Source: Echinarachnius parma
Lineage: Eukaryota > Echinodermata > Echinoidea > Clypeasteroida > Echinarachniidae
DNA: 64,000 nucleotides
Assembly: GCA_037951105.1 (NCBI GenBank)
Contig: JBAMJV010001399.1
Location: 1-64,000, forward strand
Reading direction: 5' to 3'
The notes under the pieces are model-generated. The model had not been told where the DNA came from and did not search any database. It was given only the letters and a program-made list of their open reading frames with translations. Below are positions 21,701 through 35,771 of this stretch, piece after piece. How positions within the stretch are numbered: position 1 is the stretch's first letter; the number at the start of each line of letters is the position of its first letter. Position numbers and translations under genes: made by a program.

Positions 21701-24700
21701 CAACTGTATCAATAGTACAAACAATGCACTGGAAATCGATGCTCTATAAGAGTAGAGAAATTATACAGCGAAGGAGGGACGCTGTTTAAATATATATATG
21801 ATTCACAGAAGAACAAGTTTAGAGAAAACAAAATATCAAACTTACTGCAGGCTTTGATACACGTCTTCTGTTTGACCATAGGTGTCTCAGTATGGTACTG
21901 GGGCCGTCCATCAATCACGATACCGGCACCGTTGCCTGGCTTAGGCAGGAGCAGCATAGCGCAGCCGTCTTCAGCATCGGTGAACGTGAAGTCCTGACCA
22001 AAAATAAAACAGAGAGTATTGTTAGTAAAAATCCATCTGATTGTTACTGTATTATTGTGTATATATATGTTAAGGTGTGGGAGTGTGGGGCCGTCCATTT
22101 TCAGATATCATATATCAATAACATACCATTTTCAGATTTATAAAATCAATTCCTGTATCGGTCTACCGGTCCACCTGAAATCAATTCCTGTATCGGTCTA
22201 CCGGTCCACCTGCTTCCTGTATCGGTCTACCGGTCCACCTGCTTACTGTTCCTGTATCGGTCTACCGGTCCACCTGCTTCCTGTATCGGTCTACCGGTCC
22301 ACCTGCTTACTAATCAATTCCTGTATCGGTCTACCGGTCCACCTGCTTCCTGTATCGGTCTACCGGTCCACCTGCTTACTAATCAATTCCTGTATCGGTC
22401 TACCGGTCCACCTGCTTCCTGTATCGGTCTACCGGTCCACCTGCTTCCTGTATCGGTCTACCGGTCCACCTGCTTCCTGTATCGGTCTACCGGTCCACCT
22501 GCTTACTGTTAAATCAATTCCTGTATCGGTCTACCGGTCCACCTGCTTACTGTTGATTGGCATTACTTTGTAGAATCAGCCGACAATGGATACGACCACT
22601 GGGCCAGGGGTTCTGAATGATAGAATCAGCCGACAATGGATACGACCACTGGGCCAGGGGTTCTGAATGATTTGTTTCAGCCGACAATGGATACCGACCA
22701 CTGGGCCAGGGGTTCTGAATGATTTGTTTTTGCATCTTTATAAAGTCACAATAACATGACTGTGCTCTTTGTGAAGATTGTTCATTGCTGGAGCGAATTC
22801 GTCATGATTCAGATCATTGTCGCTACTCACCGAACTGTCCCCAGTGTTGCGTCGGCGGTTGAAGGCAACGTTGAGCACGCCGTTGTTGTACGACATGCCC
22901 GAGGTGGCCATGGGCATGATGTCCTGCGAGGAGTCGACGATGACCCGGCCCGCACTCTTGCCGTTCAGCTGGTAGTCCCTGACCACCACCATGCCCGACG
23001 TCTCGTTCAGCCACGCCAGCACGGCGTCCGATCCGACCTGACCGGGAGGAGTAAAAAGGGGAGATGATTATCGAAAAAAACAAAACACTGCCACTTTCTA
23101 ATTCATAATACAAAAACCAATAGACACATTTTTTGTTATTTGTTCTTACTCATTGCATGTCAAGCTAATTTTGTGAAGATATGATTAAAAGTATCGCATA
23201 TTTCCTATCATTTTCGTTGCTTAGCAGTAGGTTTAATCACAATTATCTCGAACTGGTACAAATGCTTGTGTTTGCTTGTAATTGTTTGCATATTAAATTG
23301 AACACTTCACATGTAATAATTATGAGGTCCGCTTTTATATGCCTTATATACATTATGGTTAACATGACTGAAGGACTCGATCAAGCACAGTCCTTGGACC
23401 CTGTGGATGGTACATACATGCACTATTAATGTTGCCGCAATAGTTCTTGAATTATGTTTGCGGACAAGGTTTTGACTTAATAGTTATGAATTTGAGAAGC
23501 TGAATGATCTAGCCAGGTTAAAAAGAAGGGGACGGTGGAATTTTCCGAGCTCAAAATATAACAGGTGAGGGGGCCGGGTGCGACGGAGGTGATGTGCATA
23601 ATTTCCCGCAAGGAACATCTTATTGTATACAATCTTGTTCACACCACGGTGGAAAAGCGCATGTACAAGATACATTGACTATCAGCCCGACAAGTTCGCT
23701 GTTCTTTGTTTGCTTGTTTTGTTTTTATTTTTAAAATGTCATGATATGAAATACCTCCAAATAATTTAGCTGTAACTTCCAGTGATTTTGAAATAACATA
23801 TCACCATCTCATACAGGCAATCCACTCAAGATGTGGACATAGACAAAATAATACTAAGATAACAAAATTAGATAAATGGTTTAAAAAGAGAATTAGTTTA
23901 AAACCCACTTAGATCATATTTTTGACTAAGATTCGAGGCCAGGGTTTGAAGAGAAGAGCGACTTTTTTGTAACCACAGTTTACTGCATGGATTCCCCATA
24001 AGGCATGTTAGGTAAGATATGACAGACCATTGTGCTTTCTAAAAATAGGCGGGCATAATACGTCACAGCGCATTGATCATATCAATGCGCTCTAAATTAA
24101 ATCAAGTATGAGCATAAGCAAGGCGTGCATCGTTTAGACCGGGATAAAGCGTCGCCCTTGAAAAAAATTATTGCACACTATTACCGTCCTACTAAATAGC
24201 GCGAACAAGTGCCAAGTACTGCGAACAAGCGCGAACTATAATAGTGCGAATAAGCCATCGATATAAATACATATCGGTTATTTTGGGTTTTAGTGCGAAG
24301 ATAACCTACATAATTGGAATAAGCGAGAACAAAATTAATGTACTGCGAACAAGCACGAAGTAAATATAAAATGAGCGCAGTAACGGGGCCATGGGAACCC
24401 GGACGAAGTAAATAGCAATAGACTGCTTCTGTAATGTATGCAAATATTATGCGTATGACGTCAGACTCCCCGTTGGCAAGCTTAACAATAGTAACTATGT
24501 CCGGCAAGCTCCGGCAAACTTAGCTTGCCGGACCTAGTTAAGCTTGCCAACGGAGAGTCTTACGTCATACGCATATTATTTGCATACATTACAGAAGCGG
24601 TCTATAGAGTACAGAAGCCATGACGTCATAAAAACACTTTTTTAGAATTTTCAAAGTTGGACTTCATTTTCAGAAAGAGCATAACAAATAATGTCCAAAT

Positions 24701-27700
24701 ACTGAAAATCAAAGGAATAGGTTACGTATTGGCTGAGATATGCCCATCCGAAGGAATTTTACTTCAATAGGCAATCAGTGTTATAGCGCACTGGTTCCTA
24801 AATTTACGAACCAGTGCACTATAACACTGATTGCCCATTGACAAAAAAACTCACTCGGATGGGCATATCTCAGCCAATACGTAACCTATTCCTTTGATGT
24901 TCGGTATTTGGACATTATTTGTTATGCTCTTTCTGAAAATGAAGTCCAAATTTGAAAATTCTAAAAAAAATGTTTATGACATCATTTATGACATGACACT
25001 TCACCACTCTATTGAGCGCAGTAATTACTATAATTATTATTTACTGCGAACGAGTGCATGTATACGAATGGGAAATTTGTTCGCAGTAAATAGCTTGTTT
25101 GCACTTCTTCGCGCTTGTTCGCAGTACTTCGCACTTGTTCGCGCTAATAATAATTAGTAGGACCCCATACATCAGCTTGGTTTTCGCTAATAATGCAGTC
25201 AGGTCCCACGAGTTAGAACAAAAAAGACCCGGACTGGGGTGGCCGCCTATTTGAGGTAAGACAGATTAGTGGGGTTTATATATAAAGCGATTAGTGGGGT
25301 TTGTCGCCATCTAGCGGATGGATCAAGGATACAAAAATCCCCACAGTCCAAACTGGGCTAGTCTTACCATGGCCCCGTTCCTTGAGAAGCCGACACCGGT
25401 CCACTGGTTGCTCGCGATGCGCGCCATGATGTTGACATCGAAGCTGTCATCGTCTTCCATGTAAGTGATCCTGAGGCGGAAGTCGCACGCGTCCCCCTCG
25501 CACTCCTCGGGGATTGTGTGCTCGTGATTGCACGGGCCTTCGCCCACAACCTGTTCTGGATCGGCTGTTAGATCATAACATACACGCATTTAGATCAATA
25601 TAAGTATTTAGATGTGTACAATTTTAAAATACTTTTGTTTCATTGCGGAATAATATGATAATGATATTTATGTTGTAAGAAAATAGAAGCGTCATTGTGT
25701 ATATATATATGCATAGCACAAACATGAAAAGGCTACGCGATGCCCCACAATGCACGACAAAATCCTCTCTATGTTGATTGTCATTAGGTTTAATTTCCCT
25801 GACAAGCCCCAATATATCTGTTACACATAGGTTCACCATCCGCCGGGTTCCCGGCATGAACACCCCAACTTTGTGGTTTATATCGTATATCACAGTTTAG
25901 ATTGAGCCAATTTGTCTGACCTTGCAACAACAAAATGCACATAACGATGACTTGCATGATGACATACTGTCATTACAATGTAAGCTAAGCTAACGACTGT
26001 TGTTAACAGATAAATAAGCATACAGTTCACCGTCTTTTTTAACTTTTCAAAACAGTTACATTTGAATTCATTAAACAGACAGTTGTCTACGATGAGTATC
26101 GGCTCGACTTACCGAAGAAGTCCATGTCGACGATGGCTCCACGCTGGTCACCATTACCGTGGTATTTCAGTTCGTCCCGCTTATAGAAGGTATAGTCCGA
26201 TGCCATGCACACCTCCAGCCCGCTCGGCGGGTTGTGGACGTAGCGTCCGTACTCCTGACCACGTGCCCATATTGCAGTCACCTTGCCGCCTTTGATGATT
26301 GAGTGATCGGTCATTTCGTTGGCTGCAGATAAAAAGGAGGATTATTATTTATGATGCGAGAACATTAGAACTTTTATGGCTGAGAAATCGGTCATTTCGC
26401 TAGCTGCATAGCCTATCCGATAGGCGTCGGGCTGTCTAGCAAGTAGGTACTAATCGCGTTATGGGGACGAAGCAACCAGCGATTCCCAACCCCATCCCAA
26501 CGCCTATCGTCACTCGTGAATGCGAACAGTTAACTTTCTTTTATTTACTTTGTTTTGTTCGTAGAAAATCTACGAACCCCCTGCAAAGCTCTTTCATGAA
26601 TATTTATGTGACATGGACCAAAATAGGCCAATGAGCGATGAGGCTGTAAACGTCATATGAACTCCGTATACCTAATGCATGCAGTGTAGAACTCGGCCAG
26701 TCACACACAGCCACACACACAGCACAGTGCGCCATTTACTTTGTACACGCGCTGTTAGTCTAATTCTAGACCCTCGGAAATTGATCTCCGCCACCCCGAA
26801 AAGCGCTGCTAAAAACGAGAGATCTGTATTCATCATTAATCGCGTGACAGATCTCTCGTTTTTAGCAGCGCTTTTCGGGGTGGCGGAGATCAATTTCCGA
26901 GGGTCTAGAACTAGACTAACGCGCTGTGCGCTGTGGCCGAGTTCACATGCAAGGCTTATGACTCATGCATGAAAATACACTCGTCACACATACAATAAAC
27001 ATATATGAATAATGAGTTTACGACTGATGATAGGCGCTCGCGCTTCGCGCTCGGGTTCGGGCTCGCCGGTTGTTCGGGCTCGCCAGTTGTCCTCCATATT
27101 AGCGATTAGTACTTGACAAAAAGCCCGACGCCTATCGGATAGGCTACTAGCTGCAGAGAATGATTGTACAGAAAAACTAAAATGCAAATTAATTTATTCT
27201 ATTTCGCAGATAACGAGTGTTCTCTAGGTAGCGGACATCAAATTGCTTTAAAACATAGGAATTTATTGTCATCGAGGCGTTGGTTATTTGTTAATGCTGT
27301 TATAGAGTGAGCAGAGAGAGAGAGAGGACGACTATCCGAATTTGTCAGTTCATTAGCCACTATTACATCAACTACAATATTATTCATGTATTTAGTGCAG
27401 CAATGGGGATAGAGTAGCCTTTCTCACTATACTCCGCACAAAAAGAAACTGGACACTTGTTTAAGTGGAATCGTTCATGCATGAACTGCCATGATCAGTT
27501 AACAATAGCAAGGTCTGTTTTCAAAAATAGCAAAAACAATGGATGGCCGCACCATTCGACTGCAATGAGTAAGCGTCTTGCTTGAAACAAGATGTGCGAG
27601 GCAAGTCTTTTATGACACTATTCAACCTTATTGTCATAAACAAACACCCAAAATACACATTTTGCAATAAAACAGGGCCAGGTTATTAGAACATCAACAT

Positions 27701-30700
27701 ACTGGTCTGTTTTTGAGGCATAAAGCTTGTCTGTTTCATGTGTCCCTTGCATTTTCAACTATAGTTACCTAGAGAAGTGACATGTTAGAGACTGCCCAAA
27801 TGGTTGACCAAGGGTGACATCAGATTTTGAAGATCCTTGGACTACGGTAGAATTCTTGAGAAAAATTTATACCAAGTTTCATGCTGAAATAAAGGCACAA
27901 ACTGTAGTTTCGACGAATAAACCTTAGCCATGGATTTCCCCATTGTGTTACATTTGGATGAAAATAAAACCTACAACGTTCACAATTTGTCTTCATTTAC
28001 TCTTTTTCTATTGAGATGAAACTAAAATAGATCACATTTGTAATGAAATAATTATGCTATGTCATGAATTTAGCGTTTATATCATGCTTGTCAACATTTA
28101 AATGGTTGAATGGATGTTCCATTTTTGCTATTTTTGAAAACAGATCTTGCGGTGGTTAATTGACCGTGACAAGTCATGCATGAATGATTTCTCCTGGATT
28201 CTATGCTAATATCGAAGAGGGTTATTTTATCTTTAATTTGATATACAATAACATATATTTTATCTTTAAAAAAATATATGAGATATGTTGTCTTAAATAA
28301 GTTTCCAGTTTCTTTTTGTGCGGAGTATATTAACTTATCCTCTTTCGTAACAATTGTAGGCATGTCTGGGAAATGGAAGACTGTGCAGCGCTAGTGCATA
28401 TAAGTGTACCCATGGCCAGACAAACCTAACCTTAACCCTAACCAGAAAAAACCCATACCCTAATTCTCTGTGAAAATAAACCAATGTAAGTATCGTATCT
28501 TCTTATACCTTGTATACTGATACTGCATAATTATACTCTAACACAGGTATCCTTGAAAGTCTATTTTTGAATACATTTTGTATTCGTGTTCCCTAGAAAG
28601 ATCAATATACCTAAAACAACCGGATTACGTAATTGTCATAATTAAATTAACAATGCATTAATCCATCTGACAAAACTATCATAATTTGTATGTTGATAAC
28701 TTTTTCATTGAACAACCCTCGATTTCTTACCCATGAGTTTCCTCCTGTAGACGATGATGGTCTCCCCGTTTCCCTGCCATCCAATAGCGGCCGTCAGACT
28801 GTTCGTTCCACCGTAGAAGTCATCCGTCCGGGGCGTGGACCGGTCCCGGGTGTAGTAGTCGTGAACCCGGATCTTAGATCCGATCGCCATACCGATTGTC
28901 AAGTCCATGCAGTCCATCGCATGCAGATTGCGACCTAAGCAGGAAAACAATATCAACATCGAGTATATCAATTATTTAGACAAAATAGTTGCCTAAATGT
29001 CTCTGTGGCAGAAAGTTTCAACACAGCTCTAACCGTTCTTAGAGTTATAGACGTGAATCCGGATCTTAGATCCGATCGCCATACCGATTGTCAAGTGCAT
29101 CGCATGCTTTTTTACCGTGAACATTTTCACACATTGCTCAGTGGACATAACAGATCACAATTATACGTTACTAGATCGCTTTAACGTAATTATGAAGAAA
29201 TTGAATTAGTAGGACACGTTTGCCCCCTATAGTACCCGACCCCCCCCCCAAACAACAAGAAATTAAAATGAATTGTACAAATCAGGGGCGGATCTAGCTT
29301 TTTGCTAAGGGGGGGGGGGGGGGGTTGCCCCAATGACGATGCGGATACTGTGTGGGTCTGGACACATGATGGCGTTTTTCTATGCACATCACATTTTCAC
29401 TTGGCCGCCCAAGGGGGGGGGGGGGGTTAAACCCCCTAACCCCCCCCCCCCCCCCCCGTAGACCCGCCCGCCACTGCAAATAAAGTATGAAGTAGGCTCA
29501 TGATTATGGGAGCTCATGTGATTACGGTTATCATCGCAAGTATATTTAGAGATGAATTTTCAACCATAAAGTTTACATTTTGAAGATAAGCATTATAACT
29601 TACCAGGCCCTGGTTCTCCTTCAGGTTCTGGTTCGCTTGTTGCTGGAATTAAATAAATAAACAGAACATAATTTAGGCTTCCCTCGATCTTTTGCAGCAT
29701 ACTTATTAAATTCCCGTCTGATGATAGTGATACAGGTCTTATAAAACACACATTATATATTCAATCGTTCAGGAGAAATAGTTGTAACATTAAGGTCTGA
29801 TCTAATTGATTATCTATAAACAAACCCCCCAAAATTCGAAAGTATAACTTTTGAAGACAAGAATACATTTTGAATTTCTCTACAATATTTAATTGTGGAT
29901 AGTCAATAGCTCAAGGATGAAATTGTTTGTATTATTAAATTTGAATGGAAGTCACGAGCACTTCCCAAATAATAACAAGGAATATACAGGCAATAGAAAT
30001 GAACAATTCGTCACTCAACATGAAATATTTTGCTTTTAAAAAGGGATAGTAGTTGTTGTCAAACTAAATTTTAGTAACCAAAACATGCACCATAACGCTA
30101 CAAACTAATAGTAACTCCACCATGCTCGAAGGGTATATACACAATTAAAAACAAAGTAAAAAGTATGTTATCATTCAAAAAGAGCCGTTAAAACACAAGA
30201 GGACGCTCTCTAAAAACGCATTGGTTTCAACCATTTTAAAATAAATGTATAGTGCATGTGATGTTTTGTTAAAAATAATGATTACAATATAGAGAGATCA
30301 TCAACAACTATTTTAAAACATTTTGGGTAAATTTTTGAAAATTGTAAGCGTTTTATATTTTTTTCTTAAATCAACGAATAAATGTGGGATCCCACATTTA
30401 TTCCGATTGGATTTATTTATTAATATTTCAGCTGTTTCTCAACCGATTTTGATCAAATAAAGTTTATTCTGTCATTAAAATTGTATGCTCTTTCAAATTT
30501 GACACTCAGTTTTTCATTCCCTCACAACAAATATTTCTTGAAGCGCCCTCTATACCAAAAATTAACTATCCCTTTAATTTATGAGAAGTGTTCGTTAAAC
30601 ACATAGAAGTACGACTCCAACTGACATTGTTTAAAGGACCTAAAGAATACAACGTACATTGGCACTTATTCCATAGTTGATGACTTGTAAAATAGGTCTG

Positions 30701-33066
30701 CCGAAAAAAAAATCCATGAAAATAAACACAGTAGTGATTAAAGACTAATTTTCTGATGCCAAATCTCTTTAGCAGCCAGTTTACGCCCCACCCACATTTA
30801 GGGTCCAGAATCGGGAGCGTGATTGACATGTGATTGACAATTCATTGGCTTACGTCATGACGCGTCATCTACATAATTTAGTTCATTAGTCCGTACTTTA
30901 GATGACGTCACATTTTGGCGATTTAAAAGGGGCGTTCCCAGGACAATTATATATTTACTAATTACCCCAAAATTGATTGATTTCATGAGATATGACTGCC
31001 GAATTCTTTTTCTTCAAGACAAATTACATATATAGAGAGGCGAATTGTGAAAATAAGGCCATCTAGACGCTATAGGTCCTTTAACATCTATATATAATAG
31101 GCATGTCCAGTCACGTGACGCTGCCGCCGGCAAAGATTGGCAGCAAGGCCAAGGGCTTATGTACTGATTGATAACCGTTGATAAGATTTGCATTGGGTTT
31201 GTTAACAATTCTGTATATTACGTTCTCCTTCCGGTGATGGTGTTGGCTCACCCTCTGGTTCTGGCGTCGGTTCGCTTTCTGGTTCTGGTGTCGGTTCTCC
31301 CTCCGGATTGGTTTCGGGAGTACCTTCGGGTTCTGGTTCGCCCTCGGGAACCGGTCCGACACCCGGTATGCACTGCCATTCCTGATCGGGTTCTTCAACA
31401 GTCTGACGGACAACTCGAACACGGACCTCATCCGGAGATCGCCGCCGCCTGCCAGTCTGCAATGTATAAAGTGTTTGAACTTAAACATTATATTTTGATA
31501 AGCAAGATCATGATAGACGATTCAAATAATGTGTCGCTTAATCATGAATTGATATTTGCAAGTAAAATGTTACCAATTTTAGCAACAGCATAGATAGGTA
31601 ATAACAATGAAAGAACTTCATGTTTTTTTATTCTTCAAATATATTATGCAGTTAGTCTAGTTATTAGGTAACGGAGCTCAGACTATCATCCCGCGTGGCC
31701 CCCTGGCAGCGGTTTATCTGAGCTGTCGCTGATACCGCAGCCGGCTCCGACTCCATTGGCCAACCCCGCTCTCGGAGTTGTATGACATCTTTTTACTGTT
31801 CTACTTTTATTTTGCTCTGTTTGCCCCATATTCACCAACCTACCGGTGCTGCAGTCGGCTCTGCATTCGGTTCAGCTGTCGCCTCCGATTCCGGTCCCGG
31901 CTCCGCCTCAGTCTCGGCTGACGGATTTCCCGTCCAGTACTCAACCGGCCAATTTTGACACAAACTTGTGATATCTGTAACAATAATTCAACTCAAATCT
32001 TATAATAACATACATTACAAGAATCTTGTGCATAATTTATCAATGTCATTATGAGAATTATTCAGTACTTAAAGGAGGTAGTGGAGTAAGTTTGATTCTA
32101 ATACTGGTATAGGTCATTTTAAGAATAATACAACAAAGAAGTTAATCACAAAGCGTAAAATAATGATTTTTACAAATCTAGACTAAAAAAACAACAGTGT
32201 ATTATGCCGACCTATTGAATATTTTTAGAATTCATCATATATATGAAGGGGAAAAAAGTAGGGTGGAGAGATCAGAACCAAAGCGACTTTTGAAGCGGAT
32301 TTTTGTTTGGGATTAATTCATATCACGTGACTTACTATCCGGGCGCCATCCGAATCCGACCCATGTCGTTCCCATCACCTTGAGTCCGATCTCGATCTCA
32401 CCAATGTCCTGGAAAGAAAATTACTAAAAGTGATATATCAATTGTATTATATATTTTGTACACCCTACGAAAGAAATTTAATTATTCCATTGCAGTTTCA
32501 GCAGTGCCAGCTGCTTGGGTGGTCAAGAATCATAATAATTAACAAACCCTAAGATCCGATAATTAGTCGGAGAGGGGGGGGGGGGGGGGGGTGGGCGGGT
32601 GGTCCATTCGCCTTTGTAACACTGTTTATGATCGTAATCTCGTTGTGAAGCACTAGAGAGATAATGATCAATCATATAAATAATTATATTCTATTATTTT
32701 CCTTCTTCTTCTACTTCTTCTTGTCATCGTCGTCGTCATTGTCATCATCATCATCATCATCGTCGTCATTATTGTAATCACCATCATCATTATCATCATC
32801 ATCATCACCACCATCATCATCGTCGTCATCAACGTCACCATAATTACTATTATTAACATCATCATCATCATCATCGTCATCATCGTCATCATCATCACCA
32901 CCATCATCATCGTCGTCATCAACGTCACCATAATTACTATTATTATTAACATCATCATCATCATCATCGTCATCATCGTCATCATCATCATTGGCATCAT
33001 CATCACCACCATCATCGTTGTCATTAACGTCACCATCGTCATCATCATCATTATTATCATTATCAT

Positions 33067-33109
<43 letters not shown>

Positions 33110-35740
33110 GTCGTCATTAGCGTCATCATAATCACAATAATCATAACCATCATCATCATCCTTATCATCACTCTGTATACCTCCATGACTTTGTAGTAGA
33201 CAGTAAACCGTTCGTCGACCATTCTCTTGTAGTGACCAGAGAAATCGTAATTTTGGGCATCGACAAATCCGGCAGGGTTTTCTGTAATGATAAGTACGAC
33301 ATTATGAACAAATAATTGATTAATTTCTTTTGTATAATAGATACAAGACTCAACAAAAGTATTGAAATGTGTATTGTTTAAGTTTTACATAAAACCTAAT
33401 GTATGTTCATAGTAGATAATCAAATAATCAATTATAATCAATAATCAAATTGTAATATATAGGCAACTGTAATTGTAATAAAAGTGATACAGTAATACTA
33501 ATAGGCCTACTCGAAGAAAAAAATGTTATTTTTGAATTTACTGACAAAAAAAGAACACAGAAGAACAAGGGGATATATTTATGATCATATCAGTATTAAT
33601 TATATAACGCGTACACATCTGTCACCAGACACTCGGGGCTCACAATTATCATGATAACCCCTGGGGATGTTTCACTAAACACAAAATTGGATGTTAGTAT
33701 TGATTTTTAGTGACTAAGGAGATGCTAAAATCTATTTCAGTGTTTAGTGAAACACACCCTGGTCTTCTGGGCACATTTTGGACCCCGCACACTTATTATG
33801 TGCACCTTCCAAACACCCTGGTGAGCATACTAGCCACAAACAACCATTTTGGCGTATCAGATGAAGCGGAAAAATAGAAGTAGATTTAAACAAAAATACT
33901 AACCCATACTGCAGTCCTTGCCAAAGTAGCCGGGGTTACAAAAGCATTGCCTTCTGGGATAGGTGGTGGCCCCGAGGTCAACGCACTCTCCGTTGTTGCT
34001 GCAACCTTCTTCGTTCATACACTCGTCTGGAAAACAAACAGATAAAGATATCCAGTTCAACATTTTCACATTTAAAGAGGAGAGATACAAGTATCAAGGA
34101 TCATGTCTGCTTTTATATTTAAAGGGAAAGTGCCATTGTGAAACAGAGGGCGCTTTAGATTTTAGTAAGGTGGTTGCAAAGATGAACGCTATCTGCATTG
34201 TTGCAGTTTTGTTTGTTCATATGCTCATTTTGAAAGAGATATAAATTAGATATAGATATCAAGTTTAAAGTCTTATATAAAGTGGAATCACGTTTGTCTT
34301 CATATCTAAATGCAAAGTGCAGTTGTGGAACAGAGGGCGCTTTAGATTTGCCTTGGATTTGCGGTTGCTCCGAGGTCAACGCACTCTCCGTTGTCGCTGC
34401 AAACTTTCTTCGTTCAATTATACACTCATTTTAAAAAAAAGAAAGAGATACATGTATCAAGTTTTAATTTAAAGTCTTGACAATTTTGGAAATTACGCCT
34501 GTCTTCATATTTAAAGGGAAAGTGTAGTTGTGGAACAGATCGAGGGTGCTTTAACTATGCCTTCCGCTCCCCTTCCGCTCTGCCCTTTCGGATTGGGTAA
34601 GGGATTGGTAGTTGACTTCGAGTACAATGGCAGTTGGAGTCATACTTCTATCAGTTCTATGGGTAAAACAAAATCATGCCTCGCACTCGAAAACCTTCTA
34701 CCTCTCAGTACAAAATATGATTGCCTATATTCTTTACTTGTTTAAATGTATTCAACAATTCAATTAAAAACAATAAATACACATATTGTATTGTATTGTA
34801 TTACGTAGGCGTTGCCCGTATCATAATAACAATTATGTACGTCCACATGCATTATAGTCTCAATTCATAAAACAAATAATTATGTCCTCTCGCGTTTCCC
34901 GCCTATAATAGGTCAAGGTTATAAGATGTCTATAGAAATAATTATAATAGACGAGACACAATTGTGACGTCACCTTTTGGTAGGCGCAGGCATAGCACAA
35001 CATCGTACTGTCGTGCTGGTGTATTAACATAGGCGCCGGAAGTGGGGGGCAGGGGGGGCGGCCGCCCCCCCAATCCAAAAAGTGGGGGGGCAAAACGCGT
35101 TTTTGCCCCCCCAAAAAGCCCCCCCCCCCTCAAAAAAAAAAAGAAAAGAAAGAAAAAGGAAAAGAAAACATGGTATGTATCAGCCAATACTTGTTAATTA
35201 TAACATTTAGAATCTAAGTTATACATCCATTTAAAGTTTTCGCTGCGCGCTTCGCGCGCAAATAAATAATCTCAGTTTGTTGTGTAACTTGGGTATGGTA
35301 CGTCTGCGGTGGGTTTTTCTGTACCGGTCCACGTAGTTCATGTGTCGACTGTTATTGCTCTGGCTGTTTGTGTGACGTGCACCAAATTGCACTATTTCAA
35401 GTAAATAAATGCAAAACCCTCCCCGTCTGGCTCTGCCCCAGCCCTCGGTCGCTTCGCTCCCTCGGGACTCATTTTTGGCTGTAAGCTATGATGTTGGATC
35501 ATACAAATGTGGCATATTGTTTATGTTTTATGCACCAGATTGCACCATTTCAAGTATATAAATGCAAAATCTTTCCCGTGGGAGGGGGATACCCCCTCCC
35601 AAACCCACCCCCTCTAGTTCGGCCCCAGCCCTCGGTCGCTTCGCTCCCTCGGGGCTCATTTTTGGCTGTACGCTATGTTGTTGGATCATGTTTTTATGCA
35701 CCCGATTGCAAGTCCAAAAATGCAAAAGCTCCCTACCATG

Positions 35741-35771
<31 letters not shown>

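Noticed and set aside
22019-22573. 184-aa Cys/Pro-rich repeat frame
   Set aside because: Runs through the 29-bp minisatellite on the strand opposite the real exons.
32668-33222. Met-rich 184-aa frame and similar frames at 49301-49552
   Set aside because: Translations of (ATC)n/(GAT)n microsatellites.
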